A model generated the notes under the pieces. It was given only the letters and a program-made list of their open reading frames with translations. It searched no databases and was not told the DNA's origin. A stretch of 19,711 nt of DNA from Clostridiales bacterium UBA7103. Its GTDB lineage: Bacteria > Bacillota > Clostridia > Oscillospirales > Oscillospiraceae. Made by a program: the position numbers and the translations under genes. The stretch covers positions 1 to 19,711 of the forward strand of contig DKYJ01000037.1 in the NCBI GenBank assembly GCA_002493305.1. The letters run 5' to 3'. Below, one piece after another: positions 14,837 to 19,711 of this stretch (positions are counted from its first letter, which is position 1; each line of letters begins with the position of its first letter).

Positions 14837-14880
14837 GGGCTCCCCTGCGTAAGGGAGGCTGGCGCGGCGTAGTCTTGACT
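14837..14880. repeat. Fragment resembling a common Clostridia intergenic repeat
   Basis: GGCTCCCCTGCGTAAGGGAG and the following GGCTGGCGCGGCGTAGTC resemble the start of short intergenic repeats that are frequent in Oscillospiraceae-type genomes (from general knowledge, not verified). CTCCC/GGGAG forms a small stem. The likely other end is missing, so this appears truncated. Confidence 0.35.
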
Positions 14881-14885
14881 GTTTC

Positions 14886-14927
14886 GGGCCAGTTTGCGTC
14901 AGACTTAGCTCTGTGCAGTGCTGGCCC
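14886..14927. other. 7-bp inverted repeat near the 3' end of the XRE gene
   Basis: GGGCCAG (14886-14892) and CTGGCCC (14921-14927) pair perfectly across 28 nt, 15 nt beyond the stop of the minus-strand XRE gene. No T-run follows, so it is a weak terminator candidate or part of the neighbouring repeat. Confidence 0.3.
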
Positions 14928-14941
14928 TCTTGTCGGCAGCT

Positions 14942-15412
14942 TTAGCCGCGCTTTTTCCTTTTATCGGTTCCCGCCCTCCAGACGGTGGCAAGAATATCCT
15001 TTAGCACCAGCATGGCGTTCAGCTCATCATAACCGTAACGCCTCTGCAAATCGTCCAGCTGCCGCCGGATCTCAACGGCGTAGCGCTCGATGTCCACCTC
15101 GCTCTGATAAGTCGCCAGTATTGGGTATTTTTTGCTCCACGCCTTTGTCCAGTCGATTTTATCAGTCAGCTTGTCGTCAGTTTGGTCGATAGCGTCCTGT
15201 ATTTCCTTTATATCGATGTCAAAATCCACCAGCTCGTCCAGTGTGAGATTATACAGCCCCGCCAACCGCTTGGACTGATAGATGTCAGGAACCGTCTCAT
15301 CCAGCTCCCATTTGGATATGGTCTGCCTGCTCACGCCGAGCTTCTCCGCCACCTCTTCTTGTGATTTGCCGCTTTTTTTCCGCGCGCTGAACAAGCTGCC
15401 GCCCAAACTCAT
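14942..15412 (-). CDS. XRE-family transcriptional regulator, 156 aa
   Basis: The N-terminal Cro/C1-type helix-turn-helix spans residues 6-62, with the classic LFSARKKSGKSQEEVAEKLGVSRQTISKWE pattern and a DELVDFD end. The C-terminal part (about 65-156) is charged and has several aromatic residues; it resembles no domain I can name and may serve dimerisation or ligand sensing. The ATG has a strong AAGGAGG site 7 nt upstream. The leader contains a 14-bp perfect inverted repeat, suggesting autoregulation. It is convergent with the 121-aa gene, and no obvious target operon is adjacent. The promoter could not be fixed with confidence; a TATATT-like -10 exists near 15497 without a clear -35. Confidence 0.88.
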   Translation of the reverse strand: MSLGGSLFSARKKSGKSQEEVAEKLGVSRQTISKWELDETVPDIYQSKRLAGLYNLTLDELVDFDIDIKEIQDAIDQTDDKLTDKIDWTKAWSKKYPILATYQSEVDIERYAVEIRRQLDDLQRRYGYDELNAMLVLKDILATVWRAGTDKRKKRG

Positions 15413-15437
15413 ATTCTCTCCTCCTTTTTGTTGTCAG

Positions 15438-15483
15438 GTAAACGATGAATAAATCGGCAAGAGCGGATCTATTCATCGTTTAC
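15438..15483. promoter_or_regulatory. 14-bp perfect inverted repeat upstream of the XRE gene
   Basis: GTAAACGATGAATA (15438-15451) and TATTCATCGTTTAC (15470-15483) are exact reverse complements separated by 18 nt (centre-to-centre 32 bp, about three turns). It is the leader or promoter region of the minus-strand XRE gene, 25 nt before its start codon. Most likely it is an autoregulatory operator with two sites; a leader hairpin is the alternative. Confidence 0.65.
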
Positions 15484-15564
15484 TCAGGAAGATAATATAA
15501 AATTCCCATGCCGAAATCCACCAATATTTGCTTCCTTTTCTGCCCGTTTTCCCGACATTAGCGA

Positions 15565-15598
15565 AAAAAGCCAGTCCTATTAAAAGGGCTGGCTTTTT
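15565..15598 (-). terminator. Intrinsic terminator of the tsaE-tsaB-upp operon
   Basis: The stem AAAAAGCCAGTCC/GGGCTGGCTTTTT (13 bp including one G-T wobble) has an 8-nt loop. It is followed on the minus strand by a T-run and lies 9 nt after the upp stop. A T-run on the plus strand also makes it potentially bidirectional. Confidence 0.87.
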
Positions 15599-15606
15599 AT
15601 CTTATC

Positions 15607-16236
15607 TTACTTCGTGCCGAAGATTCTGTCGCCCGCGTCGCCAAGACCGGGGACGATGTAGCCGTGGTCGTTGAGGTGATCGTCCAGCGCGGCGACAAAG
15701 ATGTCGACGTCGGGGTGATCCTCCTGCATACGCTTGACGCCCTCGGGAGCGCCGATAATGCTCATGAGCTTAATGTGCTGCACGCCGTCATCCTTGAGGA
15801 ATTTTATGGCTGCCGAGGCTGAGCCGCCGGTAGCGAGCATGGGGTCAACGACAATGACATCGCGCTCTTCAATATCAGGCGGCATCTTGAAGTAATACTT
15901 CACCGGTTCAAGGGTCTGCGGGTCGCGGAAAAGGCCGATATGCCCCACCTTGACATTGGGCATCATGCTCACCATACCGTCGACCATGCCGAGGCCCGCG
16001 CGGAGAATAGGCACCACGGCCAGCTTCTTTCCCGCTATGCGGTGGCACTTGGCAACAGCCACGGGAGTCTCGATCTCCACCTCTTCAAGGGGCAGATCAC
16101 GGGTCGCCTCGTAGCACATCAGCATCGCGATCTCGGATACGATCTCACGGAAAACCTTGACGCTGGTGTTCTTATCCCGGAGGATGGACAGCTTGTGCTG
16201 GATCAGGGGGTGGTCAAATACGCACACTTTGCTCAT
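15607..16236 (-). CDS. upp: Uracil phosphoribosyltransferase
   Basis: This enzyme converts uracil and PRPP to UMP in pyrimidine salvage. The 209-aa protein is full length. The PRPP-binding loop is VVDPMLATGGSA (129-140), and the uracil-binding C-terminus GYIVPGLGDAGDRIFGT (192-208) is intact, as is PILRAGLGM (76-84). The ATG has AAAAGGAGA 7 nt upstream. It follows tsaB by 77 nt with no terminator between them, so it is probably the third gene of the operon. The gap contains a small TCTGC/GCAGA stem only. Confidence 0.97.
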   Translation of the reverse strand: MSKVCVFDHPLIQHKLSILRDKNTSVKVFREIVSEIAMLMCYEATRDLPLEEVEIETPVAVAKCHRIAGKKLAVVPILRAGLGMVDGMVSMMPNVKVGHIGLFRDPQTLEPVKYYFKMPPDIEERDVIVVDPMLATGGSASAAIKFLKDDGVQHIKLMSIIGAPEGVKRMQEDHPDVDIFVAALDDHLNDHGYIVPGLGDAGDRIFGTK

Positions 16237-16313
16237 GGTTCAATCTCCTTTTGTTTTCTGTCTGCCCCGCAGAGCAGGGTAATATAAAGCAGTCCTTACG
16301 GCTGATTGCTTAC

Positions 16314-17006
16314 TTACTCTTTGGCAAGCCGCTCTTGTCTCTCCCTCTCCGCCTGAGACAGGCGCAGGTACACCGGCAGCAGCTCATCCGCCCCCGCGGG
16401 GGTCTTTCCCTGCGCCGCCATAGCCACGCCCCACGCGCTCTGCCAGCGCAGATTCTCCGGCGCCGTCTTATAGGCTATCCCCTTTTCATCGAGGAACGCC
16501 GCCGTCAGCTCCGCCCCGTCGCCGACCAGCAGGGCGGGCGCATCGAGAGCGGAAAGCTCCTCCGCAAGCTCCTCAAGGGAGATGGGCCGGTCATCGCACA
16601 GACGCACAGGTGTGCCGTCCTTTATCTCGAACAGGGCGTTGTATACCTGAGCACGCCTCGCATCCATCACGGGGCAGACATGGCCGCCGGCCATAACGCC
16701 GTGCCAAGCCATGGCCTCCAAGGTGGAAACGCCCACGCAGGGCTTGTTCGCCGCCCAGGCAAGGCCCTTTACCGTGGAAACGCCTATGCGTATCCCCGTG
16801 AATGAACCAGGCCCTTGAGCCACCGCGAAAAGCTCCAGATCGTCCATGCTCATCTCCGCGTTTTTAAGCATATCCTCCGCCATGGGCAGCAGCGTCCTGC
16901 TGTGGGTCAGAGCGCTGCACTGGCTGTACTGGGAGATTAGCCGCGCCCCATCGCACAGAGCGACGGAGGCCGCCTTCGCCGATGATTCAAAGCTCAATGT
17001 CAGCAT
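16314..17006 (-). CDS. tsaB: tRNA threonylcarbamoyladenosine biosynthesis protein TsaB
   Basis: TsaB is the ASKHA-fold, non-catalytic partner of TsaD in t6A37 modification of ANN-decoding tRNAs. The 230-aa protein has the family hallmark QGPGSFTGIRIGVSTVKGLA (64-83) and the start LTLSFESSAKAASVAL (3-17). The C-terminal part has DARRAQVYNALF. It overlaps the upstream tsaE end by 20 nt, so the two are translationally coupled. rimI and tsaD, often next in Firmicutes, are not adjacent. Confidence 0.95.
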   Translation of the reverse strand: MLTLSFESSAKAASVALCDGARLISQYSQCSALTHSRTLLPMAEDMLKNAEMSMDDLELFAVAQGPGSFTGIRIGVSTVKGLAWAANKPCVGVSTLEAMAWHGVMAGGHVCPVMDARRAQVYNALFEIKDGTPVRLCDDRPISLEELAEELSALDAPALLVGDGAELTAAFLDEKGIAYKTAPENLRWQSAWGVAMAAQGKTPAGADELLPVYLRLSQAERERQERLAKE

Positions 17007-17424
17007 AGGCTTCCCCCTCTATCGTGATTTTACGGCGCTGCTCGTCCAGCTTTTCTATGCTGACAGTCACCTCGTCGCCGTTAAACGCCTCGCGCACATT
17101 CTCGCTCCACTCCACGGCGCAGATAGCGCCCCGGCTGAGATAATCCTCCCAGCCGATATCAAACAGCTCGTCCGCACTGCCGAGGCGATACATATCAAAA
17201 TGAAAGAGCGAGCGCGTCCCGATGTACTCGTTTACTATTGTAAAAGTCGGGCTTGAGACTCTGCAATCAAGCCCCAGCCCTTTTGCCATGCCCCGGACAA
17301 AGGCGGTTTTCCCCGCTCCAAGGTCGCCATACATAGCCACAACAGCCCCGTCAGGGAGCTTCCGCGCCAGAGCTTCGCCCAGCTTCTCGGTCTCCTGCTG
17401 GCTGTTGGTAAAAAATACCGCCAT
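16987..17424 (-). CDS. tsaE: tRNA threonylcarbamoyladenosine biosynthesis ATPase TsaE
   Basis: TsaE is the P-loop ATPase that supports TsaB-TsaD in t6A synthesis. From the ATG at 17424 the protein is 145 aa, the usual length: Walker A GDLGAGKT (33-40), SSPTFTIVNEY (57-67), HFDMYRL (75-81) and WSE (106-108). This start has GGAG 6 nt upstream. A longer in-frame reading to 17490 would cross the predicted -10 of the gene, so it is rejected. It is the first gene of tsaE-tsaB-upp. Confidence 0.95.
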   Translation of the reverse strand: MAVFFTNSQQETEKLGEALARKLPDGAVVAMYGDLGAGKTAFVRGMAKGLGLDCRVSSPTFTIVNEYIGTRSLFHFDMYRLGSADELFDIGWEDYLSRGAICAVEWSENVREAFNGDEVTVSIEKLDEQRRKITIEGEAYADIEL

Positions 17425-17454
17425 AACTTTCTCCGTAAAATTTACATTTTGGTT

Positions 17455-17484
17455 ATTATAACACTCTTTCCGCCGTTGCGTAAA
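17455..17484 (-). promoter_or_regulatory. Predicted tsaE-tsaB-upp promoter
   Basis: On the minus strand, -35 TTTACG (17479-17484), an 18-nt spacer and a perfect -10 TATAAT (17455-17460) are present, with a TGT extended -10. The start codon lies about 30 nt beyond the -10, giving a leader near 25 nt. Confidence 0.65.
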
Positions 17485-17504
17485 GAGCAATTATGTGATA
17501 AAAT
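17476..17504 (+). promoter_or_regulatory. Predicted promoter of the SEDS gene
   Basis: -35 TTGCGT (17476-17481), a 17-nt spacer and -10 TAAAAT (17499-17504) are present, with a TGA extended -10. The -35 overlaps the -35 of the divergent tsaE promoter (17479-17484), so the two promoters should compete. Confidence 0.65.
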
Positions 17505-17546
17505 AAGACCGCTTTAGCGCGAGTATTTTGTTAATTTGTCGTCTCC

Positions 17547-18722
17547 TTGAAAGAGGTGTTATATATAAAAGCCCGTTTGAAGAAATATTCAAAGCTCTTT
17601 TTCCAGCGCGGGGACATGTTTTTGCTCTGCATCTGCCTTGTCTGCGCGTTTTACGGCATAACGATGGTGTATATCACAGCCTCCGGTATGTATAACGGCG
17701 GCTGGGCGATCCAGAACCCCGCCCGTCTCGTGCTGGTTCAGGTTTTCTCCATGTTCCTCGGCCTCGGTGCCTATGTCATTTTTACTTTTATCGATGCCGA
17801 CCTTATTGGCCGCCAGTGGAAAATACTGTGCGTGCTGATAGCGGCGCTGCTGGTCGCCCTTGTGATCTTCGGTCAGGACGACGGCACCGGCAACAAGAGC
17901 TGGATCCGCTTCGGCGGTATCGGTATACAGCCGTCGGAGATCATCAAGGTCATATACATAGTCATTGCCTCATATCAGATGAGCTATCTGAAAGATCGGG
18001 GAGATATAAATTCCGTCTCCTCCGTCGCTCAGATGGTGGCGGGCCTGTTGGCGGTTTTCGGGGCGATAGTCGTCGTCTCCTCCGACCTGGGCAGCGCCGC
18101 CGTCATCCTGTGCATCTTCGTGGCGATGTTCTTTGCCCTGGGCGTCCGGCTTTACTGGTTTGCCATCGGCGGCGCGGCTGTCGCGGCGGCGATTCCCCTG
18201 CTGTGGACATATTTTTTGAAGGACTATCAGAAGCAGCGCCTTGTCGCCCCCTATGACCCCACTATCGACCCCTCGGGCTACGGCATCACCTGGCAGACCA
18301 CTCAGAGCAAGCAGAGCCTCGCCTCCGGGCGGCTCACCGGTATTGACGCGGGTCACAATTCCACTATTTTCACCGGCAAGCATACGGACTTTATCTTTGC
18401 CGGCATCGGTGAAAAGCTGGGTATGATAGGCTGTATCATCGTGCTTATTTTGCTGACGATAATTGTTTTCCACTGCGCAAAGGTGGGTATCCGCTCCGGC
18501 AGGACTTATGATATGCTCATCTGCGTGGGCGTCGCAGCCTCGGTGGAGTTTCAGATGCTTATAAATGTCGGCATGTGCATGGGCAAGACCCCCGTTATCG
18601 GCATAACCCTTCCCTTCTTCAGCTACGGCGGCTCTTCCATGATGACCATGTTTGCCGCAATGGGTCTTGTGTCCGGCGTGAAATATAAGCCAAAACCACA
18701 ATTGTTCTCAATGATGTATTAG
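17547..18722 (+). CDS. SEDS-family peptidoglycan polymerase (RodA/FtsW/SpoVE type)
   Basis: SEDS glycosyltransferases polymerise peptidoglycan from lipid II together with a class B penicillin-binding protein. The 391-aa protein has about ten membrane helices and the family motifs KSWIRFGGIGIQPSEIIKV (117-135), SSDLGSAAV (178-186), HTDFIFAGIGEKLGMIG (279-295, with D281 the likely catalytic Asp) and GITLPFFSYGGSSM (352-365). RodA, FtsW and SpoVE cannot be told apart with certainty; no PBP or division gene is adjacent. The frame opens with TTG at 17547, which has no ribosome site. A good site, AGAGGTG (17552-17558), lies inside the frame, so the true start may be slightly downstream, and no ATG is available there. 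Confidence 0.93.
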   Translation: MKEVLYIKARLKKYSKLFFQRGDMFLLCICLVCAFYGITMVYITASGMYNGGWAIQNPARLVLVQVFSMFLGLGAYVIFTFIDADLIGRQWKILCVLIAALLVALVIFGQDDGTGNKSWIRFGGIGIQPSEIIKVIYIVIASYQMSYLKDRGDINSVSSVAQMVAGLLAVFGAIVVVSSDLGSAAVILCIFVAMFFALGVRLYWFAIGGAAVAAAIPLLWTYFLKDYQKQRLVAPYDPTIDPSGYGITWQTTQSKQSLASGRLTGIDAGHNSTIFTGKHTDFIFAGIGEKLGMIGCIIVLILLTIIVFHCAKVGIRSGRTYDMLICVGVAASVEFQMLINVGMCMGKTPVIGITLPFFSYGGSSMMTMFAAMGLVSGVKYKPKPQLFSMMY

Positions 18723-18726
18723 CGAT

Positions 18727-18763
18727 AAAAAATCTGCCGCACTGTTTGTGCGGCAGATTTTTT
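18727..18763. terminator. Bidirectional terminator between the SEDS and DUF975 genes
   Basis: The stem AAAAAATCTGCCGCAC/GTGCGGCAGATTTTTT (16 bp) has a 5-nt loop (18743-18747) and T-runs on both strands. It lies 5 nt after the SEDS stop, and its T-run touches the stop codon of the convergent DUF975 gene. Confidence 0.93.
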
Positions 18764-19542
18764 TATCTGTAATTATCCTGGCCGGCTCCGTAATCCACAT
18801 AGTCCGCCTGAGAGTTAAAGTCACCGGGGCGGGTACCGTCCGCAGTCAGGCTGTGGAGCGTATCGTAATACATTGCGTAGACCGTCTCCGTATAGGGAAT
18901 GACCCAGACCATCGCGGCATAGCCCGCAATGGGGATATTGCAAAGAAGATTCCAGCCGATGAAGGACAGATCGAGCACAAAAAGCTCCGTTTTGTGTCCG
19001 TCCATCATGCGCTTGCTCTCTCTGATGCAGTCCATTGGGGACATTTCCGGGTGGTCAATGAGCAGGTACACCGCCATGCGATAACGATAGCTGGCGATGA
19101 TGCCCGGGATAACAAACAGCAGCGACCACAGAAACACAAAAATCCACTGGAGTATGCTCAGCACAATAAAGCGCCAGACCATGCCGAAGCCGTCCAGAAG
19201 GTTACCCCAGACGGGGGCAGCCCGGCGAATGGAGTTAAGCAGGAAAATAATGAAGCCCAGCGAGAAAATATCTCCTACAAGCTCCAGCGCGAAGATGATC
19301 AGACTCTCTCCGGCAGAGGGCATGGCAGACTCATACACTCTCATAGCAGCCGTAGTATTGCCCATGGCTATATAGTTCAGCGCCCGCTGCTGATCATCAT
19401 AGCTGATGGACAGATTGGTAGCCAGAACGCCGATAAGCGTCATTACCAGCACCACCACGAGCCCCACATATATTATTTTGGGATTCGAATCACGGATGAT
19501 CATCTTTGACTTGAATTTGATATCCTGACGGTTGATATACAT
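18763..19542 (-). CDS. DUF975 family integral membrane protein
   Basis: This 259-aa protein has several membrane helices (about residues 23-45, 80-102, 115-145 and 200-230 from the chosen start). The DUF975 hallmarks are visible: PGIIASYRYRMAVYLLID, then a loop with SKRMMDGHK and LDLSFIGWNLL. The function of this family is not established; it is common in Firmicutes. The ATG at 19542 is preferred because GGGGAGG lies 10 nt upstream; an earlier in-frame ATG at 19572 sits next to the predicted -10 and would precede that site. The short C-terminal tail is polar and Tyr/Asp-rich. Confidence 0.88.
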   Translation of the reverse strand: MYINRQDIKFKSKMIIRDSNPKIIYVGLVVVLVMTLIGVLATNLSISYDDQQRALNYIAMGNTTAAMRVYESAMPSAGESLIIFALELVGDIFSLGFIIFLLNSIRRAAPVWGNLLDGFGMVWRFIVLSILQWIFVFLWSLLFVIPGIIASYRYRMAVYLLIDHPEMSPMDCIRESKRMMDGHKTELFVLDLSFIGWNLLCNIPIAGYAAMVWVIPYTETVYAMYYDTLHSLTADGTRPGDFNSQADYVDYGAGQDNYR

Positions 19543-19574
19543 CTCTCCCGTACCTCCCCTGTTTATTGTCATTT

Positions 19575-19603
19575 ATTATAAGCAATTCTGTTCCCAGTGT
19601 AAA
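19575..19603 (-). promoter_or_regulatory. Predicted DUF975 gene promoter
   Basis: On the minus strand, -35 TTTACA (19598-19603), a 17-nt spacer and a perfect -10 TATAAT (19575-19580) are present. The leader before the chosen ATG is about 25 nt. Confidence 0.7.
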
Positions 19604-19617
19604 GCACAATTATTTTC

Positions 19618-19657
19618 GCGGCAAACTTTGCGAAAAAACCTTGACAAAGTTTGCCGC
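19618..19657. promoter_or_regulatory. 13-bp perfect inverted repeat between the DUF975 and tRNA-Leu promoters
   Basis: GCGGCAAACTTTG (19618-19630) and CAAAGTTTGCCGC (19645-19657) are exact reverse complements with a 14-nt spacer. The right arm overlaps the -35 of the tRNA promoter (19641-19646). A related third copy, CCGGCAAAAGTTG (19673-19685, 10 of 13 matches), sits at the tRNA transcription start. It may be an operator. Confidence 0.55.
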
Positions 19658-19669
19658 CGGTGATATTAT
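19641..19669 (+). promoter_or_regulatory. Predicted tRNA-Leu promoter
   Basis: A perfect -35 TTGACA (19641-19646), a 17-nt spacer and -10 TATTAT (19664-19669) are present, with a TGA extended -10. A TATAAT at 19667-19672 is three bases further on, with a 20-nt spacer, which is less favourable. The tRNA 5' end lies about 14 nt after the expected start site. Confidence 0.8.
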
Positions 19670-19689
19670 AATCCGGCAAAAGTTGATAT

Positions 19690-19711
19690 GCGCGAGTGGT
19701 GGAATTGGCAG
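19690..19711 (+). tRNA. tRNA-Leu, 5' end only (cut by the window edge)
   Basis: GCGCGAG followed by TGGTGGAATTGGCAG has the acceptor strand and D-arm pattern typical of bacterial tRNA-Leu (TGGTGGAATTGGyAGAC). The anticodon lies outside the window, so the isoacceptor is unknown. Confidence 0.85.

Noticed and set aside
14830..15192. Plus-strand 120-codon frame over the repeat fragment and the XRE gene
   Set aside because: It is mostly antisense to the XRE gene, and the rest lies in repeat-like sequence.
1..19711. CRISPR array, prophage, transposase or toxin-antitoxin genes
   Set aside because: No regularly spaced repeats and no protein with recognisable integrase, transposase, Cas or toxin features were seen.

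Overview
This window reads as chromosomal DNA of a strictly anaerobic, moderately GC-rich Clostridia member, probably an Oscillospiraceae-like gut bacterium (inference). The case rests on a complete Rnf complex, a flavodiiron protein fused to rubredoxins, 2-hydroxyacyl-CoA dehydratase/benzoyl-CoA-reductase-type iron-sulfur proteins, a SEDS protein and a DUF975 protein, strong Shine-Dalgarno sites, and many sigma-A-like promoters with a TGn extended -10.

Left part (1-3967, all minus strand): an operon transcribed as a CooC-type P-loop ATPase (with a CxC metal motif), then a 398-aa and a 595-aa protein of the 2-hydroxyacyl-CoA dehydratase D-component family. It very likely continues past the left edge, because a ribosome binding site for a further gene lies at 11-15. 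Pairing a CooC-type ATPase with this enzyme family, with no ASKHA-type activator visible, is the most interesting system here.

4117-6513: a MocR/PdxR-type regulator and a divergent PhzF-family isomerase. They share a short intergenic region with overlapping face-to-face promoters and a palindromic operator candidate. A terminator hairpin separates phzF from the convergent rnf operon.

6532-11654: rnfCDGEAB (minus strand), encoding the ion-pumping ferredoxin:NAD+ oxidoreductase, with tight overlaps and its own promoter. The 631-base gap 11589-12219 holds that promoter, a 115-bp MITE-like element with imperfect terminal inverted repeats, a strong hairpin without a U-tract, and the terminator of the next operon.

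12220-14220: a 666-aa flavodiiron protein carrying a flavin-reductase-like domain and two short rubredoxin domains in tandem. Divergent from it is a 121-aa protein of unknown function (14395-14760). A small repeat-derived gap follows, then an XRE regulator with a 14-bp perfect inverted repeat in its leader.

15565-19711: tsaE-tsaB-upp (minus strand; tRNA t6A modification plus uracil salvage), a divergent SEDS/RodA-FtsW protein, a convergent DUF975 membrane protein, and the first 22 nt of a tRNA-Leu gene at the right edge. A 13-bp perfect inverted repeat overlaps the -35 of the tRNA promoter.

Functionally, Rnf links reduced ferredoxin to NADH and ion-motive force. The dehydratase/reductase-type proteins would use low-potential electrons, and the flavodiiron protein would remove O2 or NO, so much of the window concerns low-potential redox chemistry.
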